Below are positions 1 through 4,780 of a stretch of 6,521 nucleotides of DNA, one piece after another. The notes below the pieces were generated by a model. It was not told the DNA's origin. It was given only the letters and a program-made list of their open reading frames with translations, and searched no databases. Positions within the stretch are counted from its first letter, which is position 1; each line of letters opens with the position of its first letter. The translations under genes were made by a program, and so were the position numbers. Source of the stretch: Elusimicrobia bacterium RIFCSPLOWO2_01_FULL_54_10 (GTDB lineage Bacteria > Elusimicrobiota > Elusimicrobia > 2-02-FULL-39-32); contig MGUQ01000103.1 in NCBI GenBank assembly GCA_001799975.1, positions 13,075 through 19,595 of the forward strand, written 5' to 3'.

Positions 1-127
1 CAGCATTGAAACAACAAAAATTTATCTGCATGTCATGAAAAAACCTGCTGAGCGGTTCGTGAGTCCGCTGGATCAAATGGAACGGCAGAAAGAAACGCTG
101 AAAGAAGCGGAGCTGGAAGTGATTTAG
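1..127 (+). CDS. C-terminal end of an integron-integrase-like tyrosine recombinase (5' part outside window)
   Basis: An open frame enters from the left edge and stops at TAG 125-127, giving 41 residues. It begins SIETTKIYLHVMKKP and continues through FVSPLDQM. This matches the tail of tyrosine recombinases: the TT-x-IY-x-HV segment carries the nucleophilic tyrosine (the Y of IYLHV), and the following (R/V)SPLD motif is characteristic of IntI integron integrases, such as the VRSPLD of IntI1. The family cuts and rejoins DNA through a covalent phosphotyrosine and moves gene cassettes between attI and attC sites. The catalytic Arg/Lys/His residues would lie outside the window, so activity cannot be judged. 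The gene converges on the cassette-like unit that follows, which is unusual: classical intI genes diverge from their cassettes. An ordinary phage or Xer-type recombinase remains possible, but the SPLD tail favours IntI. Confidence 0.72.
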   Translation, partial: SIETTKIYLHVMKKPAERFVSPLDQMERQKETLKEAELEVI

Positions 128-167
128 TTCTGCTTCTTGCGCAAGTACAGATTAATAAGTATGCGGT
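128..167. other. short spacer between recombinase gene and cassette-like unit
   Basis: These forty bases hold no gene. They contain a perfect 10-base palindrome, CTTGCGCAAG, at 136-145, just past the recombinase stop codon. It has no T-run after it on either strand, so I do not call it a terminator. It could be a weak hairpin or part of the recombination region. Confidence 0.4.
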
Positions 168-183
168 GCCTAACGCAAAGCTA
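168..183 (-). repeat. left copy of 16-base direct repeat with integron-type core site
   Basis: The plus strand reads GCCTAACGCAAAGCTA, matching the copy at 449-464 in 15 of 16 positions. On the minus strand it reads TAGCTTTGCGTTAGGC and contains GTTAGGC, which fits the GTTRRRY right-hand core cleaved by integron integrases. Before it lies an L'-like box (GCTTAGC) and a 5-base spacer, a spacing typical of attC right arms. I could not find a convincing paired R''/L'' arm 60-140 bases upstream on the minus strand, so a complete attC is not shown. The repeat includes the TAG stop of the antitoxin gene. Confidence 0.55.
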
Positions 184-399
184 AGCAGCCCAATTGAAAT
201 GCAGGGTTTTATGTTTTAACGCGCAGTCGCGGAGATAAAGGTTAATAAGGTTTTGATATGTCATCCCGAGTTGTGACGATAGGGTTTTAAAGTAATTCAC
301 CGTATCGCGTTCCAATCGAATGGTGATCGGCCTTTTTAAGAATTTTACATATGGATTCCGGCGACCCTTCATTTTCGTAAAATCATAATGGTTTCTCAT
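181..399 (-). CDS. BrnA/CopG-type ribbon-helix-helix antitoxin, apparently orphan
   Basis: This 72-residue protein begins MRNHYDFTKMKGRRNPY, the start typical of a BrnA-like/CopG antitoxin family (xxYDFSKxKGRxNPY). A short beta strand, PITIRLERD (residues 24-32), follows, as in the DNA-binding ribbon of RHH proteins. Two helices come next (about 33-43 and 46-58), including TYQNLINLYLRDC. Such proteins dimerise, bind their own operator through the ribbon, and neutralise a partner toxin, often BrnT. No toxin gene fits here: only 62 bases separate the ATG from the mltG stop, and the recombinase gene lies on the other side. The start is well supported by AGGAGG at 409-414, nine bases before the ATG. 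The gene lies on the mltG strand and could be reached by read-through from that operon. It may protect against a toxin elsewhere or stabilise the cassette region. Confidence 0.75.
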   Translation of the reverse strand: MRNHYDFTKMKGRRNPYVKFLKRPITIRLERDTVNYFKTLSSQLGMTYQNLINLYLRDCALKHKTLHFNWAA

Positions 400-408
400 A
401 ATAGTTTA

Positions 409-414
409 CCTCCT
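409..414 (-). promoter_or_regulatory. strong Shine-Dalgarno of the antitoxin gene
   Basis: The minus strand reads AGGAGG, a perfect anti-16S match, nine bases before the ATG at 399. It fixes the start codon. It contrasts with the chromosomal genes in the window, most of which lack a clear Shine-Dalgarno. Confidence 0.8.
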
Positions 415-434
415 GTAACTTCCCCGCTCTTTTT

Positions 435-449
435 TGTCAAGCATGCTTG
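435..449 (-). promoter_or_regulatory. candidate operator palindrome with overlapping TTGACA box
   Basis: A perfect 12-base palindrome, CAAGCATGCTTG (438-449), lies 39 bases before the antitoxin ATG. It overlaps a consensus -35 hexamer TTGACA on the minus strand (435-440). Ribbon-helix-helix antitoxins usually bind palindromes at their own promoter, so this is a reasonable autoregulatory site. The -10 at 17-base spacing is poor (TACAGG) and would start transcription inside the Shine-Dalgarno. The promoter itself is therefore doubtful, and transcription may come from mltG upstream. Confidence 0.4.
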
Positions 450-464
450 CCCAACGCAAAGCTA
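449..464 (-). repeat. right copy of 16-base direct repeat at the 3' end of mltG
   Basis: The plus strand reads GCCCAACGCAAAGCTA, with one difference from the copy at 168-183. The minus strand contains GTTGGGC, another GTTRRRY core. The TAG stop codon of mltG lies inside the repeat, so the boundary with the foreign-looking segment is at the very end of the chromosomal operon. CGCAAA and TTTGCG around the mltG stop form a 6-base inverted repeat with a 7-base loop, which could be a simple attI-like arm pair or a weak hairpin. Confidence 0.55.
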
Positions 465-1385
465 CTTTTTGCGCCTGCGGTTCTGTCTCTGCCACTCCAA
501 ATGGCTCTTGTGGTCTTTAAAGAACTGGTGGCGGCCTGTGCCATCCGCCACAAAATAAAAATAGGGCGTCTGAGCGGGATTGAGCGCGGCTTCAATGGAT
601 TTGAGTCCCGGATTGCAGATGGGCCCGGGCGGCAGGCCCCGGTTGCGATAGGTGTTATAAGGAGACTTCACATTCAGGTCTTTGTAGAAAATGCGCTCCT
701 TCCAAAACCGCCCCTTGCCGATGGCATATTGCACTGTGGGGTCCGCTTCGAGAGGCCGTTTTGCCCGCAGCCGGTTGTGGTAAACCGATGAAATGATGGT
801 TCGCTCGTCATCCGCCACGGCTTCGCGTTCAATAATGGAAGCGAGAGTGAGTGTTTTCGTGGACACTCCCATCTCCGCAGGAACCATCCGGCGGAAATGC
901 TCCACAAAAGCGTTCAGCACCGTCTCAGTGTCAGATCCCGGCTCGAAAAAATAGGTGGAGGGGAAGAGGCGACCTTCCAGCTTGCGGTTGTCAGCCAACT
1001 TGGCAAAAGCTTCCGCGTCCGGAATGATCCCTTCCTGCTGCAGGCGCTGGCCGATTTGAAAGGCCGCCCAGCCCTCTGGGATGGAAATTTTAAGACGGAA
1101 AGTCTCGCCGCGGGACAGCTTGCGCACGGTTTGCCAAGTGCGGCCTTTATTGAACAGGTAAGGCCCGTAATGGATGCTCCGGCTGGCGCCGCTCAAGCGC
1201 GAGAGCGCCAAAAACCAGAATGAAGATGGAATCACGCCCTGTTCTTCCAGCTTGCGGGCCACGGCCCTGGCGGACTCGCCTTTTTCAACCCGAACCAAAA
1301 CCTCTTCACCGCCTCCTGTTGAGAGCCAATACGCGCCCATTCCGAGCGCCGCAATAACCCCCAAGCCGGCAATATATTTCTTCAT
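462..1385 (-). CDS. mltG: endolytic murein transglycosylase MltG (YceG family)
   Basis: The enzyme cleaves nascent glycan strands inside the chain, leaving 1,6-anhydro ends, and is thought to terminate peptidoglycan polymerisation at the inner membrane. The 307-residue protein has an N-terminal membrane anchor (about residues 4-22), a LysM-like region, and the YceG domain. Family signatures are LEGRLFPSTYFF (136-147), ASIIERE (182-188), in which Glu186 aligns with the catalytic Glu218 of E. coli MltG, VYHNRL (201-206), ADPTVQYAIG (214-223), YNTYRNRGLPPGPICNPG (243-260) and TPYFYFVADG (273-282). It is slightly shorter than E. coli MltG (340). Its ATG overlaps the ruvX stop as ATGA, indicating translational coupling, and it is the last gene of the operon. 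The stop codon is part of a direct repeat bordering the cassette-like unit. Confidence 0.96.
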   Translation of the reverse strand: MKKYIAGLGVIAALGMGAYWLSTGGGEEVLVRVEKGESARAVARKLEEQGVIPSSFWFLALSRLSGASRSIHYGPYLFNKGRTWQTVRKLSRGETFRLKISIPEGWAAFQIGQRLQQEGIIPDAEAFAKLADNRKLEGRLFPSTYFFEPGSDTETVLNAFVEHFRRMVPAEMGVSTKTLTLASIIEREAVADDERTIISSVYHNRLRAKRPLEADPTVQYAIGKGRFWKERIFYKDLNVKSPYNTYRNRGLPPGPICNPGLKSIEAALNPAQTPYFYFVADGTGRHQFFKDHKSHLEWQRQNRRRKK

Positions 1386-1802
1386 AAGTTGGATAGATAC
1401 GATTTTAAAATCAGGCAGGCGGCCAGGGAATCCCGCGCTTCCTTGCGTTTTTTGCGGGACACTCCCATTTCCTCAATAAGGATTTGGTCTGCCTCCCGCG
1501 ATGTGAAACTTTCGTCCTGGAGTTCCACGCCGACATTGCAGTTCACTTCAATTTTCCGGGCGATGTTTTGACATTCAACGGCGGCGGGGCCTATGGAACC
1601 GTCCAGACTGCGCGGCAGCCCCATGACCACTTTCTCCACGGTTTTTTCAGAAATGAGAGATTTGATTTTGATTAGAAAATCGGCGGTGCCGGAGTTTTTA
1701 AGGTAGGGAAGAGGCTGGACAGTCAAACCGAGTGGATCTGTGATGGCCAGGCCGATGCGTTTGGTGCCGAAATCGATCGCCAGAATTCTTGAATAGGCCA
1801 AA
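1382..1802 (-). CDS. ruvX: RuvX/YqgF, putative pre-16S rRNA nuclease
   Basis: RuvX has an RNase H-like fold and is implicated in maturing the 5' end of 16S rRNA. It was earlier called a Holliday junction resolvase. With the TTG start at 1802 the protein has 139 residues, close to the 138 of E. coli YqgF, and opens with RILAIDFGTKRIGLAITD. Conserved acidic residues are Asp10 (AIDFG), Glu97 (LQDESFTSREA) and Asp124 (ARDSLAA). The MGLPRSLDGSIGP segment (60-72) is also diagnostic. An ATG at 1894 would add 31 low-complexity residues encoded inside the deacetylase gene, so I prefer the TTG, which comes three bases after the deacetylase stop. No clear Shine-Dalgarno is seen, and translation may depend on coupling. 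It overlaps mltG by 4 bases. This gene pair recurs in many bacteria. Confidence 0.92.
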
Positions 1803-1805
1803 GCT

Positions 1806-2618
1806 TTACTGGGCGCGGGTGATTTTGGGGTGAGGGTCCGATCGCATTTGGGAAACGGTTTTGAACTTGTATCCCCTGTCCCGGAGCGCGGCAATGATTC
1901 CAGGGAGAGATTCCAAGGTGTTTTCCACGCCGGAATGCATGAGCACGATGCCGCCGCCTTTGGCCGTTGAGAGCACGCGCGAGCGGATCACGGAAGCGGG
2001 CGGGCGCGCGTGGTCTTCGGGAAGAACCGACCAGAGCACCATCTCATATCCCTGCGTTTTGGCCGCGGCCACGACAGACGGGTTATAGCGTCCTCCGGGC
2101 GGGCGGAAATATTTCATTTTGCGGCCGGTCACGGCAAAAACCAGCTTTTCGGTTTTGGCCAGTTCTTCGGCAATGGCCGCGGGCTCCAGGGTGCGCATAT
2201 CCGGGTGGGAATAAGTGTGATTGCCGATTTCATGGCCGTCCTTGGCGATGAGTTTCAGGATTTCCGGGAATAGTTCCACCTGCCGGCCCACCACAAAAAA
2301 TGTGGCGCGCACTTTGGCCGCCCTCAGCACTTGCAGAAGGCGCTCGGTGTGGCCCGGGTGTGGCCCGTCGTCAAAAGTAAAAGCCAGGGTTTTGAGTGGG
2401 CTCGCCGGGGCTGCGGGGGTGGCCTCTTTAAGAGTTGCGGGTGTGGGAAGTGATGGTGCCACAGATAAGGGCTCCGGAATTTTGACGACGGAGGCGGCCG
2501 GCTTTGCCTCGTCCTGCAAGGACGGGCGGCTTTCTTTGGAAAATATAGCCGCGCGAGCGAGAATCAGCCCGGCGCAAACGGCAATCAGGATGTGCCAGCG
2601 CCTTATTTCAATGACCAT
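1806..2618 (-). CDS. membrane-anchored polysaccharide deacetylase (NodB homology domain)
   Basis: This 270-residue protein is a carbohydrate esterase family 4 enzyme, which removes N-acetyl groups from peptidoglycan or other amino-sugar polymers using a divalent metal. An N-terminal hydrophobic segment (about 8-25) suggests an inner-membrane anchor or uncleaved signal. An Ala/Pro-rich linker (about 38-75) follows, then the NodB domain. Visible motifs are TFDDGP (81-86, catalytic base and metal Asp83/Asp84), GNHTYSH (132-138, metal ligands His134 and His138), FRPPGGRYN (171-179) and VLMHSG (225-230, His228). Motif 4 is LWSVLPEDH (195-203), with His203 where Trp is usual after the conserved Asp202. 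The neighbouring mltG suggests a role in cell-wall modification, but the substrate cannot be read from sequence. The start overlaps the end of thpR by 16 bases. Confidence 0.9.
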   Translation of the reverse strand: MVIEIRRWHILIAVCAGLILARAAIFSKESRPSLQDEAKPAASVVKIPEPLSVAPSLPTPATLKEATPAAPASPLKTLAFTFDDGPHPGHTERLLQVLRAAKVRATFFVVGRQVELFPEILKLIAKDGHEIGNHTYSHPDMRTLEPAAIAEELAKTEKLVFAVTGRKMKYFRPPGGRYNPSVVAAAKTQGYEMVLWSVLPEDHARPPASVIRSRVLSTAKGGGIVLMHSGVENTLESLPGIIAALRDRGYKFKTVSQMRSDPHPKITRAQ

Positions 2619-3163
2619 GTTTGCAAGTCCCGGTATTGCGCGCCTTTGGCGGCGAGCGTGCTGTGAATCAAGGTGAAGTGGCCCACGGTCATGGTGCCAA
2701 AAAACGCGTCTTTGTGCCGCTCCAGGATTTTGGGCAGGCCCGGACGGGCCGAATGATTCAGGCGAGCCAAAGTGAGGCGAGGGGAAAAGGGCTTATCGCT
2801 CGCGGCAAAGCCGGCCGCAAGGGTGGCGTCTTCCACCGTCTTCGCCATGCGCGCCAGGCCGCCGGAAGCATCTTCCACTCCGGCCCAAATCACGCGCGGG
2901 TGGCTGAGCGAAGGGAACGCTCCGATGGATTTCAATGTGATGTCAAACGGGGATCCGGTGGAGATGCCGGCGATCGCATTTTGCAGGTTTTGGATCATGG
3001 GGTCGCCCACTTCTCCAAAAAATTTCAGAGTGAAATGAAAATTGCCTTCCTGTACCCATTTGGTATTGGGCGGAATTTCAGGACTGTCCTTCATGCGGTC
3101 CACCCAATGGCCCAGGTTTTGGGCAACCTGAGGTGAAGCGCGCACAGCCGCAAAGAGTCTCAT
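2603..3163 (-). CDS. thpR: ThpR-like RNA 2',3'-cyclic phosphodiesterase (2H/LigT family) with altered second HxT motif
   Basis: Members of this family hydrolyse 2',3'-cyclic phosphates at RNA ends and were first named 2'-5' RNA ligases (LigT). They use two His-x-Thr/Ser motifs. The 186-residue protein has the family's usual length and opening (MRLFAAV). The first motif is intact: FHFTLKFFGEV (42-52), with His43 and Thr45. The second should read PHLTLAR but reads PRLTLAR (128-134), with Arg129 (codon CGC, bases 2779-2777) in place of the catalytic His. One base change would restore CAC. The enzyme may therefore be inactive or altered, or the lineage may use a different residue. The ATG follows the leuB stop by three bases, so the two are surely co-transcribed. 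Confidence 0.88.
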   Translation of the reverse strand: MRLFAAVRASPQVAQNLGHWVDRMKDSPEIPPNTKWVQEGNFHFTLKFFGEVGDPMIQNLQNAIAGISTGSPFDITLKSIGAFPSLSHPRVIWAGVEDASGGLARMAKTVEDATLAAGFAASDKPFSPRLTLARLNHSARPGLPKILERHKDAFFGTMTVGHFTLIHSTLAAKGAQYRDLQTWSLK

Positions 3164-3166
3164 GGC

Positions 3167-4267
3167 TCATAGGTAACTGCAAACGCGGTCCCCGGCTTCG
3201 GAGGTGGGCACGGCCAGGTCGGGGGAATCTTTCTTGAATATTTTTCCCTCTAAAATGGTTTTTTTGACGGCTTTCTCCACGGCGTCGGCCGCCGTAGCTT
3301 CGCCCAGGTGCTCCAGCATCATCTTGGCGGCCAGAATAGCCGCGAGCGGATTGGCCAGGCCCCGGCCGGCAATGTCCGGAGCGGAGCCGTGAATGGGCTC
3401 AAAGAGTCCTCGGCAGACCTGCCCTTTCCGGGGCAGGTCCGGGCTGGGGAGATTGTTCAAATTGGCGCTGGCGGCCAACCCCAAGCCGCCGGAAATGATA
3501 GCGCCCAAATCCGTCAGAATGTCGCCGAAAATGTTGTTGGTCACCACAATGTCAAACGCCTCCGGCCGGCGCACAAAGTCCATGGCGGCCGCGTCCACAT
3601 AAATGGCGTTCCTCGCAACGCCCGGGAAATTTTTTCCCATGTCCTCAAACGCGCGGCGCCAGAGGCCGTGGGCGTGTGTGAGCACATTCGCCTTGTCCAC
3701 CATGGTCAGTTTCTTTTTGTGTTTGCGCTTTTCGCAGTATTCGAAAGCGTATTGCAGAATGCGATCCACGCCCTTGCGGGTGTTGATGTCTTCCTGAATT
3801 GCCACTTCGTCCGGAGTGCCGCGCTTGAAAACGCCGCCCATGCCCGCATAAACGCTCTCGCTGTTTTCCCGAACCACAATGAAGTTTATATCGGAAGAAG
3901 TCTTGCCTTTCAAGGGGGTGAAAGCTCCCGGCAGCAGAAGGCAGGGCCGCAAATTGATGTAGAGGTCCAGCTCAAAGCGGATTTTGAGCAAAATGTCCCG
4001 CTCCAGAACACCGGGAGGCACTTTGGGGTCGCCCACCGCGCCCAAATAAACCGCGTCGGAGGCGGCTATGGCGTCCATTTCCTTATCTGTGAGAGTTTCT
4101 TTCGTGCGGAGCCAGCGCTTGGCGCCCACGTCGAGCTTGTTGTATTCCAAGGGGGCGCTCAGCTTCTTGGAAACTTTGGTAAGAACTTTGAGGGCTTCGC
4201 GGGTGACTTCGGGGCCTATGCCGTCCCCTTCAATCACGGCTATCCGATGAGCTTTTTTGGCTGCCAT
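3167..4267 (-). CDS. leuB: 3-isopropylmalate dehydrogenase (isocitrate/isopropylmalate dehydrogenase family)
   Basis: LeuB oxidises and decarboxylates 3-isopropylmalate to 2-ketoisocaproate with NAD+, the third step of leucine synthesis, in the cytoplasm. The ATG at 4267 gives 366 residues, normal for the family, beginning HRIAVIEGDGIGPEV at residue 7. Substrate and metal residues are present: Arg97, Arg107, Arg133, Tyr140, Lys192, Asp225, Asp249 and Asp253. HGSAPDIAGRGLANP (293-307) carries the Asp that marks NAD use. The PPGVLERDILLKIR stretch (84-97) resembles the actinobacterial-type LeuB branch rather than E. coli LeuB. Ser138 replaces the usual Gly in the ENSEG motif. The frame stays open to 4651, but that extension lies opposite rimI and before the promoter, so I reject it. 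Tartrate/malate or homoisocitrate dehydrogenase is possible, since leuA/C/D are not in view. Confidence 0.88.
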   Translation of the reverse strand: MAAKKAHRIAVIEGDGIGPEVTREALKVLTKVSKKLSAPLEYNKLDVGAKRWLRTKETLTDKEMDAIAASDAVYLGAVGDPKVPPGVLERDILLKIRFELDLYINLRPCLLLPGAFTPLKGKTSSDINFIVVRENSESVYAGMGGVFKRGTPDEVAIQEDINTRKGVDRILQYAFEYCEKRKHKKKLTMVDKANVLTHAHGLWRRAFEDMGKNFPGVARNAIYVDAAAMDFVRRPEAFDIVVTNNIFGDILTDLGAIISGGLGLAASANLNNLPSPDLPRKGQVCRGLFEPIHGSAPDIAGRGLANPLAAILAAKMMLEHLGEATAADAVEKAVKKTILEGKIFKKDSPDLAVPTSEAGDRVCSYL

Positions 4268-4275
4268 AAGGATGA

Positions 4276-4305
4276 ATGATACCTTTTTCTCTGCTATAAT
4301 CACAA
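4276..4305 (-). promoter_or_regulatory. candidate leuB operon promoter, leaderless layout
   Basis: On the minus strand TTGTGA (4305-4300, 4 of 6 to the -35 consensus) is followed after 18 bases by TATCAT (4281-4276, 5 of 6 to the -10 consensus). Only 8 bases separate the -10 from the leuB ATG at 4267, so the transcript would begin at or within a base or two of the start codon. No usable Shine-Dalgarno stands before the ATG, which agrees with a leaderless mRNA. Confidence 0.45.
4292..4300 (+). promoter_or_regulatory. extended -10 promoter of rimI, leaderless layout
   Basis: TGCTATAAT is a perfect extended -10 element (TGnTATAAT). Six bases separate it from the rimI ATG at 4307, so the expected start of transcription falls on or next to the A of the ATG. 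No Shine-Dalgarno is present. The -35 region is weak (ATGAAT at 17-base spacing), as is common with extended -10 promoters. Its last base overlaps the candidate leuB -35 on the other strand. Confidence 0.55.
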
Positions 4306-4306
4306 T

Positions 4307-4780
4307 ATGCCCCCCTTTTCCCCTTCCATTGATGAAATCCAGTTCCGCCCCATGCGGATGGAAGATGTTCCAGACCTGGTGGCCATCGACCGCTCCTGGG
4401 AAGGCTCGCGCTGGAACCGCGCGGCGTTTGAACGCGAACTGAACTTGCCCATGTCTCTCGCCCTTGTCGCGGATCGGGGCGGCGCGCCCGTGGGCTTTGG
4501 AGTGATGTGGGTGGTCACGGAAACTGCCCAGCTTCTGGAATTTGCCGTGTCTCCCGCTCACCGCCGGCAGGGCGTGGGCTCGGGACTCATGAAAAGCCTC
4601 ATGGATGCCGCTCGCGCCCGCGGCTGCGAAAAAATGGAACTTGAACTTCACGAAGGCAATTTTCCCGCCCAGTCGTTCTACGAAAAAATGGGATTTGAAA
4701 TCAAAGGCCGCCGCCGCAGGTTTTACGACATGGGCCAGGGCCGCATGTGCGACGCCATCCTGATGGAACGCCCGCTTTGA
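4307..4780 (+). CDS. rimI: RimI-type GNAT N-acetyltransferase (ribosomal protein S18 alanine acetyltransferase family)
   Basis: RimI acetylates the N-terminal alanine of ribosomal protein S18 with acetyl-CoA. Related proteins act on other N-termini. The 157-residue protein has a complete GNAT fold: strand 1 IQFRPM (11-16), LLEFAVSPAHRRQGVGSGL (76-94) with the acetyl-CoA pyrophosphate loop RRQGVG at 86-91, then LELHEGNFPAQSFYEKMGF (112-130). Glu113 and Tyr125 keep the 12-residue spacing of the E. coli catalytic pair Glu103/Tyr115. The C-terminal DAILM (149-153) also matches RimI. The first ATG is chosen because strand 1 begins soon after it and the -10 box lies just upstream. It is divergent from leuB and overlaps the next gene by 4 bases. 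Specificity for S18 is inferred from similarity only; tsaB and tsaD, frequent rimI partners, are not here. Confidence 0.85.
   Translation: MPPFSPSIDEIQFRPMRMEDVPDLVAIDRSWEGSRWNRAAFERELNLPMSLALVADRGGAPVGFGVMWVVTETAQLLEFAVSPAHRRQGVGSGLMKSLMDAARARGCEKMELELHEGNFPAQSFYEKMGFEIKGRRRRFYDMGQGRMCDAILMERPL

Larger units (their letters stand above)
168..448 (-). mobile_element. 281-base cassette-like unit between direct repeats
   Basis: The two 16-base repeats start exactly 281 bases apart and enclose one small gene on the minus strand. The layout fits an integron gene cassette: one short gene, almost no non-coding DNA, GTTRRRY cores at both boundaries, and an IntI-like recombinase next door. Antitoxin and toxin-antitoxin genes are known frequent cassette contents. 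GC of the gene is about 40%, against roughly 55-60% in the chromosomal genes sampled on the right, which supports a foreign origin. Against it: no clear folded attC is visible, and the gene points towards the 3' end of the recombinase gene. It may instead be an insertion at a simple attachment site at the 3' end of mltG. Confidence 0.5.

Noticed and set aside
136..145. Terminator hairpin after the recombinase gene
   Set aside because: CTTGCGCAAG is a perfect palindrome but has no loop-sized centre and no T-run downstream.
168..300. Complete attC site at the end of the antitoxin cassette
   Set aside because: The right arm (GCTTAGC, spacer, GTTAGGC on the minus strand) looks good, but no matching RYYYAAC left arm with a complementary box lies within 140 bases. 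The best candidate, TATTAAC at 247-241, gives poor pairing, so I report only core-like repeats.
425..480. Intrinsic terminator after mltG
   Set aside because: The CGCAAA/TTTGCG inverted repeat and the CAAGCATGCTTG palindrome are short, and on the minus strand neither is followed by a T-run. The sequence after the palindrome is A-rich instead.
447..3136. Plus-strand open frames opposite mltG, ruvX, the deacetylase and thpR
   Set aside because: Each overlaps a gene with clear catalytic motifs on the minus strand and has no family resemblance of its own.
3308..4279. Plus-strand open frame of 323 codons opposite leuB
   Set aside because: It is a mirror of a well-conserved leuB reading frame in GC-rich DNA. 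Its translation has no recognisable domain and shows composition typical of antisense frames.
4268..4651. N-terminal extension of leuB from an upstream ATG at 4651 (494 residues)
   Set aside because: The added 128 residues lie opposite rimI and across the promoter spacer, look unlike any dehydrogenase, and exceed the family length. The ATG at 4267 gives the normal protein.
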